Part shown: positions 23,895-64,000 of the stretch, one piece after another
Layout: each line of letters begins with the position of its first letter
How positions within the stretch are numbered: position 1 is the stretch's first letter
Assembly: GCA_026874595.1 (NCBI GenBank)
Contig: CM049306.1
Coordinates: 80,750,142 to 80,814,141 of the forward strand
Length of the DNA stretch: 64,000 nt
Origin: Sipunculus nudus
Lineage: Eukaryota > Annelida > Sipuncula > Golfingiida > Sipunculidae
Direction of reading: 5' to 3'
Program-made: the position numbers and the translations under genes
Notes under the pieces: model-generated
What the model saw: only the letters and a program-made list of their open reading frames with translations
The model's database searches: none
Told to the model about the DNA's origin: nothing

Positions 23895-24618
23895 TGTGAC
23901 ACGGGCGTAACCCCTGTGGCGCTCGTGTCTGACCGCGTATTGCATTCTATGTTTGATCCGTACTGGTTGAACTCTCGTTGTCATGTTTAGCCTTGGGTTT
24001 TCACGCTTGGTCGTTGGTCACGTGATGAGCCTGGTATGTGGAGATACACAGCGCCTTTTTTTTCTGGAAAATTCCTGAAACGCGTGTAGACTGTGTTGTA
24101 CAAGATCTTATAGACTGTTCGAGAAGTGGAAAATTTTTGGCTTGAGGTGTGGGGGTATATAAAAGGGGTGTGTTTTAGAACGGGAGGGCAGAGAGAGAGA
24201 ACAGCAGAGCAGATTCCATCGGACGCAGAAGCGTGCGTCAGATTTTAGGACCTCATCCGACTAATGCGGTAATTATAGATTTCAAAGACTTTCTCCTGTA
24301 TTTTATGCATTTGGACTTCAGTTTACTCTCTGGGTTGTTGCAAGAACTTTCCACTGGACTGTCATTCTCCAAAAGTTTACATTTAAAGGACTTATCGTTG
24401 TGATGATGTTTGTCCAGGTACTGTGCACATACATTATTTTCTCTGAGATTGTATTGACTTGTTGCTATACCGCTGTTTTACTGTATAGTTGTATTGATTT
24501 AGTGTATTGTATTGTTAGGTTTGTTTTAAGAATAAATTATTGTTATTTGTTAACAAAAATAACAACCACTGACTTCTTTATTCATTCCCCTAGACATTTC
24601 ACGCCGCCTAGTGTTACA
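23895..24618 (+). mobile_element. Probable solo LTR of a retrotransposon
   Basis: The ends are an 8-bp imperfect inverted repeat (TGTGACAC...GTGTTACA). Inside, a TATA box (TATATAAAA, 24156-24164) is followed about 30 bp later by a GA-rich start-like region. A poly(A) signal AATAAA at 24531-24536 gives U3-R-U5 order over about 724 bp. No gag-pol coding lies on either side. Flanking pentamers (TATTA before, GAATC after) do not match, so either the ends are misplaced or the duplication has decayed. An alternative right end is CCGTAACA at 24698. Confidence 0.45.
24156..24164 (+). promoter_or_regulatory. TATA box inside the putative LTR
   Basis: TATATAAAA preceded by a G run and followed by a purine-rich GAGAGAGAGA block. 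Position relative to AATAAA at 24531 suits an LTR promoter with a ~350-bp R region. Confidence 0.5.
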
Positions 24619-24619
24619 G

Positions 24620-25985
24620 AATCTGATATCTTTTATCTCCATAACAAAATTTGTGTTCATCACGCATACGTGATCTGTTTATATTAGGTTCCGTAACAAT
24701 ATGTAGACACTTATGCTCTGTTCCTTTCGTTAATGCCCGACGCAGATGTATGTAGACTAGCTTGCAACTCGATTCCAAAATGAGTTGTATGTTTCTACAG
24801 TATTGTTACCAAGAGGTCAATCTCTCTGCGTTTTGTGATATGGGTGAGGAATTTGGTATTGATACATCGATGTATTTACTTTTGACGCTCATAATACCTG
24901 CACCAGGGGACAAGATAAATAGATATATAAATAAATAGACAAAGCAAGCTTATCAATAATGTTACATGTGATTTATTTAAGGGATTATATTTAACAAGTG
25001 TTTTGCATGCGATGATTTTACTCTGTTTGAGACAGTTTGTGAATAACGCGTGTTGGCCTTTCACCCCTTTCTGTTTTTTTTTTTGCCTGGACACCAGTGG
25101 AATAAAATCGTTAGTTAGATTATAGTATTAGGTAGGGCTATAGTATAAGGTATACTGTATCATTTACATTATTTAGTGGATAAACGAACGCATTTTCATA
25201 ATTTGCATTGTCAGAATCGCAGAGCCAGTGAACTTGGTTAACAAAGTTAAACAGACACGATGTGGATATTAACCTTTAAACCTTGGTTAATGATTGGCAT
25301 TGACATTGACTCGACCAATATAACTTTGTTAAAGGTACTTGGTTCTCTGTTCATTCCTGAGATCATTAAACTGTCACCCAACGAGATTTACAATAGTTAC
25401 GCATAAAGCAGGATAATCACAATATTAACAATCAGTATAGAATTCATCAAACCAAAGCGTAATGATATCGATACTGAGAATGCCAAGGAAACTGTCAATC
25501 ACGGCACATTTGTTACATCAGTTGTAAGCAATCGCGCTTGCTCGTGAAATTACAACATAGCAACCCAGGTCATATATTAATGCAACCACAATATTAAAAG
25601 TGTTTGCATATACGGACAATTTAGCAAACCAAACACGTTTGATTATTAACGCTTTGTAGACAAAATGAGGTGACGTGCTGACATCGTATCATAAATATAC
25701 TGCAGACAGTGGCAGATCCAGAGGATGGCGCCCGCGGCACCCCCAAACCCCCCCCCCCCCCTTCAGCTGTAACACCTTTCATGATATCTATTTCTTTTGC
25801 CAATGATTCGTGATATATTTTCATTTTACTTTACTTTTTTATTTATAAGCAATTAGATAATTAAGTTATTCTCCGTATTTTTTCTCTCTTATTACTTAGA
25901 GGATATTAATGAATAGCCGTGTGATTTACTCGGTTAAGACCGCATCCGAATATTTCTGGAATGAGAGAGGGAGTCTTTTCGTTGT
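24620..25985. other. Intergenic; contains a half MITE near 25690-25765
   Basis: No genes. At about 25690-25765, CAGTGGCAGATCCAGAGG followed by a poly(C) tract resembles one end of the GGATCCAG MITE at 30431-30627. The rest is AT-rich and unremarkable. Confidence 0.45.
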
Positions 25986-25989
25986 ATAC

Positions 25990-26140
25990 TCTACTGGGTC
26001 ATAACACTAAGGAAACGCCTAAATCGCATTTTCTGTGTGCGAGGAACGACCTATCTGTTAGCTGTTGGAGCGCTAGGACTGGGTTGGCGTCGACCATGAA
26101 AATCCTATGGCTCCTCTGCTGATACCGGTATTCGAACTCA
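25990..26140 (-). mobile_element. Degenerate tRNA-derived SINE copy (inverted)
   Basis: On the minus strand: B-box-like GTGAGTTCGAAT, a GAGG spacer, GGATTTTCATGGTCGACGCC, AACCCAGTCCTAGCGCTC, then GGCGTTTCCTTAGTGTTATGA. These follow, in order, the SINE body at 31415-31560. Strongly diverged and truncated; the A box is not recognisable. Confidence 0.45.
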
Positions 26141-26586
26141 CTATTTATGTTCTTCATTCTTGTTCACTGCATAGACCACTGACAGAAGCCATATTATGCA
26201 TGCAAAGTTTAATATGTAACTTCAACATTTCATATATTTAACCCCTATCATTACATTTGTAAGATGATATTTTGCAACTTAAAAACGTAGAATGGCTTTT
26301 TAACCATTGACATCAACATGTTGCAATATGTTTGAAGAAATATGAATATTAAATATTGAACCCCTCTAACGTTTGGCTACATTATTCGAAGACATTTAAG
26401 AGAGTATTAAATATGGAACGGAAAACCCTCATATTTTTTTGTGTGAAAAGGTGTCTTGAAATGTCTTGTTTACATTACTTATTAAAATTTTTGTTCAATA
26501 TAAGAAGGGGAGACTCCCTCCCATACCCCCCTCATTAATAATAAAAACATATATTTACAATTTTCATAGCCTGAAAATATAAAACA

Positions 26587-26587
26587 T

Positions 26588-26640
<53 letters not shown>
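26587..26640. repeat. (AT)n then (AG)n compound microsatellite
   Basis: About 9 AT units followed directly by about 16 AG units and a GGACAGAGACAGACA tail. Confidence 0.95.
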
Positions 26641-26641
<1 letters not shown>

Positions 26642-26649
26642 CAGAGACA

Positions 26650-29600
26650 GACATGCTGACAGACAGACACAGAGACAGAGAGAAATACAAACAAAATTAA
26701 TGTACAGTTTAAGAACTTAGTAATAACACTCACCAACCGCCAATCCAGTATTGGTGCCCCAAATTTTGGAAGTTCTGGATCCAGCAATGCTAGAGTATAT
26801 AAAAATAATCCAAAAGACCGGTCTTCGTGGATACTATCCAAAATTTGCATTGCATCTCTAGATTATACCTTAAACAGATCAGACCAATCTTATATAATGA
26901 ATAGCTGCCGCCATTTGCTGACATTTGCTTCTTAATGCTCGTGTGAGAAAAGGGGAGGTACATGATTCAGAAACACTTGTCAAGATTGATTGGTGGATGG
27001 GACATACATTTAAAAGAGAACATTAAAGGTCTTATAATCGTCAAAAATCGTAAAATTGACATTTTTGTGAAAAACCGTGCCCTTATAGATGTTTGTTATA
27101 TCTATCTTGTCACAAAAAGCATTTATTCAAGTATTGATTTAATTATTATTTTACATATTTGATTATGAACAGGTATTAAAATGAAAGGTGATACAGCTGA
27201 TATTAGCTTTGACAGGAGACCGCGGTGTAACATATTGTATTTGAAAAACTATCGCTCTCTCAAACGTTATGAGTAAAGGCCTTTTGTTAATCTTCTGATG
27301 TAATGAATGGTGTAATAACAATAACCTAAGCCCGCTATCACCTCAACACCGCTTGGTATTTGAGCAGGTCCCTAATGAAACGAGGATTCCACAGGTTAAT
27401 GTAATCCCCTGTTTAAAACCAGTTTTATTTGTCCGTCCGCATTTATGTGTCATGAATGATGCAAACGCAATCCTTATCGGATACCGATGCTCGGGGTATA
27501 TTTATAAAACCTGCACGACTAACAGGTGCATGTGAGCTTCTACATATGTGTATCCTGAAAAAAATTATAAACAAATAATAAATTTATTTTACATGAATTG
27601 TACAACAATACTCATAATAACTAATACGAGGCACTCTCGATGACTTGAATGACGGCGTTCGGCAGGAGAGAGTCGAGTAGGAGGCCACGGAGAAAACCAC
27701 CGACCCTATATACTGACCACTCTTATTGCAACACCGATAGAACCTTGGTAGCCAGTGGAGAGAGGTGAGCGTTTATTACTCGACTTTCCAAAAAAATGTA
27801 TTGAAAGAGACATGGTGTTGAAATACTTAACATTAATATAATTAGTTTATTAAATTCCTGAATAGTATTAAACATATAGGTTTTACAGTTTGATGCGCTG
27901 AATGCAATTTTAACACAATTTCGATACCAATAAAGCCAGAATTCATTAAAAGAGTTATTATACAGACTTGAAATCCTTACAACAAAATTTCACGACTCCA
28001 AAAACATAGAAATTGTGCTCTTGTGATGCATTCTAGGACACACATGAAGGAATTTATTGATATTTTATAGTCCGGCGGTCATGATGGTCTTAAGTCAGAC
28101 TGACGCATTATTTTCACTATATAGTACTATTGTAAATAAAGCTGTATTGCATACATACCTGACCACAATTTAACAGCTTCAGCACATTGGTCTGAGAGGC
28201 TATACTGTTTACAAATGCGGAGAAAGTGGCGCCTCATGTGACTCTTTTGATATCTATGAGCCTAGTTCTCTATCAATCCGAAGATGACAACACCTCCTGG
28301 AGCAAACTGTGGAAAAGGCACACCCCTCACAGCATCTGATGTCAAAATTTTTTCTCTGCAGAGAAAGAGTTACTTTTTCATGATTAAAAAACTAAAATCC
28401 TCTGTTATAGAAAAAAAGGACCACATAATTTTGACCTTTGTAATAATTTGAGGGTGACACACTTCAGCTCGGCCCCTCATATTACATTAAGTCCGGGTGG
28501 ACCCTACACAAATTTGCCATGCGCTTTAATTGTTTTTAGATTTTGATCAAGACAGAGTGAATTCTGCTTGGCCCTATATCCTATGTCTGAAAAACTGTTA
28601 TAAAAAGTTTCATGCTTCTTTCATGTTCGCACAATTCATATCTTAACCGCTGGACTATTGGCAAACCTCTGAACTGAACTTTGCGAAACTAGCGTCACAT
28701 GTGAACTGCATTGTGCAACATATTGCGTTGATCTCTGTCCATTCATCTGTATTTGGTTTGCTTCCAGGCAACTGTTAACGGTAAAAATCACCCCCTCTCA
28801 GCAGTGATGTGTCGTATCGGCTCGATATCCCAATATCCATAGATGATTAATGTCTATCTAGCGCATAAAACTGGTGGTGAGATCTACGTTCTTTCTTTCG
28901 AAGAGTTTTCAATGGGTGAAAATCAACATTATATACAAGGTTGTTTGATGTATGGCCTGAGATTTAGTATTTGAATGCATCTGGAATGCTTTCGTATACA
29001 CAAGACTCGTTGTGCCACATTTTTCGTTTTCGCGCGGTTGTTAAAACTTGGTGAAAATCACCCGTACCTCAGGAAGGGTTTTATATGTCGAGACATCTTT
29101 GTTCATTGACTCATGGTGCCAACTAATATCGTTTCGGCCTTAAATCTAGCGTCCCAACGAGATCTTTTGCGGCTTAATCTAGTAGATAATAACACTGTGG
29201 CACCACCCACTGAACATGACTTTAGGCTCCACCTGGTAACATGTCATAGACAGGCCTGTTGTCACATTGTTATCACTGGCATCCTTCCGTCAGTGCTGAC
29301 GATGGGCTGAGAACTGATATCATCAAACACAATATTTGGTGACCCTAGAGGCTGATCCGTGAATAACAGTCCCTAGAGTAGACGGACAGGTTGTTTAAGT
29401 CAGTGATACCACCTCTGCATCTTGACGAAAATTGTAAGGTTAGGACGAACTGAAGTCACCATTCCTGAACAAAGATAAGCGATATACGCACGAAATATCA
29501 AGCAGTCTTTCTATTGATAGCTGTTATATTTAAGGAGCAATTCATTTTAGATGGGGATGTTAGAAGGAGGGGGCTTACACATAACGAAGCGCCAAGGGGT

Positions 29601-29900
29601 GGAGCTAAACCCATTTTTTATCATTTGAGGCTAAAATGGTACAATCGCATATTGTCTAAATAACATTATCATGCAACAGATATTAGAATGTCAAAAGATT
29701 TTTCAGGTTTAAAATCGCATGTGAGTTTAAAAGCCAGTAAGGAAAGAAAAGAAAGATAATTGCTTTATGAACAGACTCTAAATATAATGAAATCACCATC
29801 ACATTTTCCCACTTGTTTCGGAAAAGAAATGTCTAAAGTGCACTCCGTATGACAGAAACAAGTAATGGCGTTATCATAAACTTTGTAATATTAGTTCTTT
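26650..29900. other. Long intergenic stretch, no gene recognised
   Basis: Scattered short open stretches on both strands have no recognisable domain, compositional bias or paired splice sites. No RNA gene or repeat with a second copy here was recognised. Confidence 0.4.
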
Positions 29901-29904
29901 CTAA

Positions 29905-30125
29905 AAGCTTTGCTTCGCAATATTCTCCGGGTTAATTACACCATCAGGGCTGGCACAGAGTAAACAATTGTAATCGGAGCAATAAGAGCGTGGGATCGCA
30001 TTGTCCATCCAACTCCAATTTTTTTTAAATCCGCGACACCCCGCTCTCGTTGGTCTTGTTTTAGTCGTGTGCAAGCCCTGGTGTTGAGACGCGAAACTTG
30101 CTAAACCAAGCAGCGGTTAAAACGA
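29905..30125. mobile_element. Palindromic MITE-like element, copy B
   Basis: Right arm CCCTGGTGTTGAGACGCGAA, ACTTGCTAAACCAAGCAGCG and GGTTAAAAC matches the arm of the 432-690 element. The left arm (TTCGCAATATTCTCCGGGTT, ACACCATCAGGG) is more diverged. The central CGTGGGATCGCATTGTCCAT and CCCGCTCTCGTTGGTCTTG blocks also match. It is shorter than copy A through a ~45-bp deletion in the right half. Confidence 0.55.
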
Positions 30126-30430
30126 TGGAGATCTGCAACGACATTGGAGTGAACAAAGCACTCTCCTGACCAAAAGCACTCTCATGCCCCTCCCCGGCCT
30201 TACTATATAGAATGTACCCATTTCGATTTCCCGGCTTAAAGTGCTTTATTAGTAGCAGTACCAAACATAAACCACATGTCTTCAAGGTTAACACAGTTAA
30301 GTATGATTTTGCGGTTCTTGTATATAGGGCTTCCAACGAAGCGAGGTGAAGGTGAAGGCTTCATTTACCATTATGAAGCTATTAGCATGACTTTATTTTG
30401 GGAGCTTTCCTAGGAAAAACAGATCGTTTT

Positions 30431-30627
30431 CAGGGGCGATTCCAGAATTTGAAAAAAGCGGGGGGGGGGGGTCCAGCCCAGGAGGACTATGTAAAAGCCT
30501 TAAAAAAGGTCCCCAGGTCCAGAAAAGTGGAGGGGTCTAGGCAAAATAAAATTGCTCTGAACCCTTGAAAAAGGCTGCGGCGGTTAAAAAAGGAAAACCC
30601 CCTGTGTTCCTCCTGGATCCGCTTCTG
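30431..30627. mobile_element. Small MITE with GGATCCAG-type terminal inverted repeats
   Basis: The left end CAGGGGCGATTCCAGAATTT and the right end CTCCTGGATCCGCTTCTG form imperfect inverted repeats over about 30 bp including the adjacent poly(G) and CCCCC tracts. Length is 197 bp with no ORF. Half copies sit near 25690 (CAGTGGCAGATCCAG) and 60280-60330 (poly(C), then GGTCCGCCCCTG). Short G/C homopolymers are part of the element, which explains some of the long G and C runs in the window. Confidence 0.55.
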
Positions 30628-31099
30628 ATTTTTCATAAACAGTCGCCTCGATAAATTCCCTGAACCAAGGCAATGGCTTTGTCAAAACTACACTTTGTGA
30701 TTCAATGTAGGAAAATTGAGAAAATGCAATTTAAATACATAGCTTAATTCGAAGAATCAATAAGATAATTGTATGTGGAATCGTTAAGTTCTGAGTTCAT
30801 TTTATCTGAACATTACAAGTCTAATGTATTTCATGTCGGGACTTTGGAACAGAGACATCACGATAAAGTCAAGAGAAAAAAAAACACTTTTAGTTTATTT
30901 TGTTTTAAAATGCCTCACCGTCGTCGGGCAAAATTAACACAGCATTCAATGACATATAATGCTTTTGTATTTGAACAAGCATCGTTGTAATGGCACCAAG
31001 TTGCAAAGGAGACAGGAAACATTAAGTCAAGAAATCCTTACAAATCATGAGTCATTAGTTTGAACAGTCAGGCGTCATCTATAATTGAACAGAATATTC

Positions 31100-31111
31100 A
31101 TATATATATAA

Positions 31112-31159
<48 letters not shown>
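31100..31159. repeat. (AT)n microsatellite
   Basis: About 28 AT units with one interruption near 31111. Confidence 0.95.
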
Positions 31160-31161
<2 letters not shown>

Positions 31162-31342
31162 TCTTAAATATTCCGGATGACGTCACCCTGGACACACTTT
31201 GGCAGGAGTTAACATTAAGGAACCCTTTTTTGGAGGAATACATTCAAATTTTAAATATGAGAACGAAGAGGAAAAAAATGAAGCTCGTTTCACTACTAGG
31301 GATATTGTTCGGATCTACATAGAAGTAACAAACTATATTACA

Positions 31343-31739
31343 AACGGCTTCTGTGGCTCAGGGGTAGATCGTAGGACTCAAAGATCGCAGGAATCAAAGC
31401 CGGGAGATCGTGAGTTCGAACCTCAGCCGAGGCGGTGAGGTTTTTCACGGTCGGCCCCCACCCAGGTTGATCGCTCTGCAGGCTTAATGGGAAGGTCGTG
31501 CCCAACGGCCGTGTTTCACTCACAAACGAGTGCGCCTTTCGGGGGTCCTCGGTGGTATGATTACAAACCCAGGGCCCGCAGGTGAAGTAGTCACCGGGCC
31601 TGGTTAACGCCAGGATATCAAATGAGAGGAAGCGTGTGATACTGCCCTGTCACGTAGTCCGAAACCGGAATGGAAATCTGCAGATGTACATATAATTAGT
31701 TAAGCTAGCATTAAAAAAATGGAGGCGGTTGCCTAAAAA
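31343..31739 (+). mobile_element. tRNA-derived SINE, intact copy with target-site duplication
   Basis: The head has A-box-like TGGCTCAGGGGTAGATC (about 31354) and B-box-like GAGTTCGAACCTC (about 31411). The body shares CCAACGGCCGTGTTTCACTC, CCTCGGTGGTATGA, CCCAGGGCCCGCA, GAGAGGAAGCGTGTGATACT and GCCCTGTCA with the copy at 11430-11705. It ends in a short A-rich tail. The 13-bp direct repeat AAACTATATTACA flanks it at 31330-31342 and 31740-31752, as expected from LINE-mediated insertion. The 79-codon open stretch at 31199-31438 crossing its head is incidental. Confidence 0.88.
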
Positions 31740-32035
31740 AAACTATATTACATTTATCGAAATAACTTTGTATGTGCGCATTGATCGAACAATATCTTGA
31801 GTATTCCATGTTTCCGATATGTGCATTGATATAAAAAGTCAATAAAAAGTCAATACAGAAAAGCTCCTTAGTTCTCCCTCACATCACAGATGGCAGCACA
31901 TAAACCCCAACGACTGATTTCGGCTGATATGCTTTTAATAAACTTTAGGTAAAATTTGCATGTCGATCGATGGTTTTTTTATAGAGCTTAATACTTAGGT
32001 TGAAAAAAAAAATTGTCATAGAGTTAATGTTCATT

Positions 32036-32037
<2 letters not shown>

Positions 32038-32071
<34 letters not shown>

Positions 32072-32095
32072 TAATATTATAATTATTATTATTTG
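32038..32095. repeat. (ATT)n trinucleotide repeat
   Basis: About 10 ATT units at 32040-32071, followed by imperfect units. Confidence 0.9.
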
Positions 32096-32299
32096 TTTTA
32101 ACAATACTGACAATACTTTTATATCTATATGTTTATTATGATTATTGAAGCAATAAAATGACTATATTCCAATTTACCCTGGTCGGTAATTTATACAGTA
32201 ATGTGACTTCATTTATATGTTGAGAACATCTAAACCATGTATATGTGTGCGTGTGTAGCATGTCGTTTTCACACTAGTGAACACTCATCCAGTCATTTT

Positions 32300-32327
32300 A
32301 ATATATATATATAGATATATATATATT

Positions 32328-32384
<57 letters not shown>

Positions 32385-32392
32385 CTCACTAT
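32300..32392. repeat. (AT)n microsatellite, imperfect
   Basis: About 45 AT units with isolated G and T interruptions. Confidence 0.95.
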
Positions 32393-32965
32393 AATTATCC
32401 GTGATGCAGTGTCACACAGCGACTCGTGTAACTCACATGCACTGAGACCTGTTTTTCAGACAGGAATTCCCTGGAGTATTTGCATGTCTGATATAACTCA
32501 CCTGGTACAGCCTTAACATGCAAATAAAAACCTTTCATTGCACGACCCCTACCACGTGTCCTCAATTGGTAAACACTTGAATAGCATGTTTGTGGAGAGA
32601 GTTTCGCATATCCAGACCGGTGTAACGATTTCAAATTATCCCCGCTTCAGATTTACCCCCTGCTTTAAGACTACCCCTTAAGGTATTTTTTTATTCTCAT
32701 AATTTCATACTTCTTGGTTTTTCAAATTAAGTTTAGTATTCGTATATCTTATGTTTGCATGTAAGGAATGTAACATGCACTTTGGTGAAGTGTATGAGTT
32801 AATATAAATACATGTATAACTTATAATATCATTAGCATTTTGCGACATTTTTCTCAAAGATTGGTTCTCATATCCTCTACATTGTTTATTGTTATAATAT
32901 ATCATTGGTTTAAAGCATAAAAAATATCTTCAGATTAAATCAAAGATGTGGTACGTTCAGACTAC

Positions 32966-33003
32966 CCCCCCCCCCCCCACCCCCCCACCCCCCCCCCCCC
33001 CCC
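32966..33003. repeat. Poly(C) tract with two A interruptions
   Basis: A run of nearly 40 bases that is C apart from two single A residues. Confidence 0.9.
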
Positions 33004-33403
33004 GTGTAATTTAAAATAGATTTCAGAACACTAGGTGTAATCTGAAATCGGGCAACCTAAAGTGTTTACACCGAGGTGCACACAGCGTCCTGAACTATGG
33101 GACACGACAGTATATTGTTTTTTTATAACCACTTAAAGGTGTTGAATTGACGTTGGAACTCTACATGAACTTTTATGCTGACATAAACGTATAGACCCTT
33201 ACTGCATGTAACGCATGAATAGAAAGGGTAAACCTTTAATCTTCCATTTGTGTTCGTGTCTTCCATTGAGTGACTTTTGCGTTGAGTCGGCATGAAATAT
33301 AAGGCCTATATATGTGTCATGAAAATTCCTTATTTCTCGCGTTCTGATATTGATTTAAACAAGAATATTATCATCTACAATTCCATAAACTCAGTAACAA
33401 CAA

Positions 33404-33405
<2 letters not shown>

Positions 33406-33446
<41 letters not shown>

Positions 33447-33504
33447 CCTATGTTATGTTAAGCACGTTTAACAACGTGATACATTTAAATATATATATAT
33501 ATAA

Positions 33505-33570
<66 letters not shown>
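33406..33570. repeat. Two (AT)n microsatellites 45 bp apart
   Basis: AT runs at 33406-33445 and 33488-33570, the second with an ATAAATAAAT interruption. Confidence 0.95.
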
Positions 33571-33572
<2 letters not shown>

Positions 33573-34038
33573 TTACCCCAGCAAGGCATAACTCACAAAG
33601 TGAAGAGGTGGAAAATGAGTCAGGATTTGCTGGCTAATGGCCCCCCTGGCCCGCTGGGGATATGAGCCAGACGTGTGACAACAAAAGCCACCCGGCCGTG
33701 AAATGATTCACCTTGCAATACATATTGATCGAGACATACCGACCTACATATTTCTGCAATGAACGTCTTGTCATAACCAGCGACCCGTAAGGCCTTATGA
33801 ATGGAGCCACAAGGGGGCTTTGAACGAACAAAGATTTCGAACTTAAATCTCCTGGAATCACCTGAAACACGGGACAGAACTACTTGTTCTGACTCAAGAG
33901 TTTACTCCCTTATAAAAATACACTACAAATCTGTCCAATATTCATGCATTAGTAATCACAGTTGATGCAGATTTTTTTTTTTTTTTTTTTTTTTTGGGGG
34001 GGGGGGAGGGGGCGTAAATGAAATTGGTCAGCAATAAC

Positions 34039-34094
<56 letters not shown>

Positions 34095-34981
34095 ATACTT
34101 ATATCTAAATTATATAACATTTTCATTTAAAATAAGGTAAATAAATATTATCTAAATGATACATGCAACTGAGGTATATCATTTGACTATGCATCGCTAT
34201 CTTTCCATAAAATCTTACACTAATTTTGTTTTGTTTGACAGTTGTGTTAATTGCTATCTTGACCTGTATTAAATGTTATTAAAAAGGTACATCAAATGGG
34301 AAATATGACCTTTAATATAAACAAGCAATGCATAATGAAATACTCACTTTTGATTTGACAATATTTTGCCATGCTACCAGCGTATCTTGGTTTACTTGCA
34401 TATTTCATCTGGAGTGTATAGACATGAAATTATATGTTAACAGATCTTAACAAATGAAGAATAATCAATAAAAATTGAGTTTTATCTAATCAGGTATTTT
34501 ATTCAAAAGTTTCAGTATTCTTTGTTATATAAAAACGTAATTGCAAGTGAAAAACACTTATAAAGGTATAAGTACACTAACAGCTAATGCATATTCAATA
34601 GAAAATGTCCATGCCCTGACGTCTTCCTTTAAATCCGGCTGAATTGGGAAGCCTGGGTCAAGTCCATTTTCTTTGTGACGTCATAATACGGAGGCAAAGG
34701 TCGGGTGCACCCCCCTCACCGTTGACACGCCTCTGTCTGAAACCAACAATACCCTTGAAATGAACAACTGGTTGGCAACTTGCCCACAGGTGAGACGCGT
34801 ACATGGGACTGGGAAATTCCCGTCTATCCGGGGCCCCGCGCATGGATAACTATTGCCATGATTGGCCTCTCGTTCGCTTGCAACATGTATGTCTTGAGTT
34901 AGTTTTCGAATAGACGAAGCGAACAGTGCAGGAGAAAAAGTCCTCGATATAAACTGTAATGAGTTGGTATCTGTGAGGGAC
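33571..34981. other. Upstream flank of the lipid-transfer-like gene
   Basis: Contains a T24 run followed by a G tract (33972-34012) and an (AT)n array (34041-34097). TATAAA lies at 34949-34954, only about 28 bp before the ATG at 34982, so if it were the core promoter the 5' UTR would be almost absent. An upstream non-coding exon is more likely. No other regulatory element recognised. Confidence 0.4.

Positions 34982-64000
<29,019 letters not shown>

Noticed and set aside
31199-31438. 79-codon open stretch
   Set aside because: It runs into the tRNA-like head of a SINE and is not conserved-looking.
34949-34954. TATAAA as the core promoter of the large gene
   Set aside because: Only about 28 bp before the ATG, leaving almost no 5' UTR; cannot be supported without transcript data.

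Overview
The window is eukaryotic nuclear DNA. It has spliced genes with GT..AG introns, many AT-dinucleotide microsatellites, and both LINE- and SINE-type retroelements. The protein types (a Toll-like receptor, an aromatic amino acid decarboxylase, a large lipid-transfer-protein-like gene) and several dispersed repeats of a kind I associate with molluscs point to a lophotrochozoan, most likely a mollusc. That assignment is inference. Most of the window is non-coding.

Layout. (1) 767-2552, plus strand: the last three coding exons of an aromatic-L-amino-acid decarboxylase. The upstream intron carries a long palindromic MITE-like element. (2) 2553-14200: no genes. It holds two families of diverged repeats (3170-3560 with an inverted copy at 5835-6015, and a tandem array at about 4260-5830), two copies of a GTTGGTTTGTCTG-type repeat and a tRNA-derived SINE. 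(3) About 14217-19532: a nearly complete L1/Tx1-like LINE with ORF1, ORF2 and a poly(A) tail. ORF2 has one in-frame amber stop and no upstream ATG. (4) 20420-22589, minus strand: a Toll-like receptor broken by three frameshifts and two stops, with intact transmembrane and TIR segments. (5) 22590-34981: no genes; a probable solo LTR with TATA box and poly(A) signal, more SINE copies (one with a clear 13-bp target-site duplication), MITEs and microsatellites.

(6) 34982-64000, plus strand and continuing past the window: 36 exons whose reading phases all join cleanly (5,300 coding nt, 1,766 codons). They encode a secreted multidomain protein with a signal peptide, a vitellogenin-N/lipid-transfer-like region (about residues 23-585), a helical region, a LECT2/peptidase-M23-like zinc domain (about 1020-1153), a SAP-like helix-turn-helix (1272-1300), a cysteine-containing region, a beta-rich lipoprotein-like region (1499-1704) and a CxxC...CxxC zinc-ribbon-like motif (1706-1732). 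Furin-type sites lie near several module borders (RSKR480, RARR600, RKKR1194, RLKR1301, RRKR1745). I do not know this architecture from the literature, and it is the leading candidate for something undescribed. Its introns carry a dead partial copy of one exon, a MITE, LTR fragments with embedded tRNA-like sequence and a proline-tRNA-type primer-binding site, and a 146-bp tandem duplication.

Limits: all exon borders are from splice signals and phase only. Family calls are from recalled sequence patterns, with no database search. Repeat boundaries are approximate.
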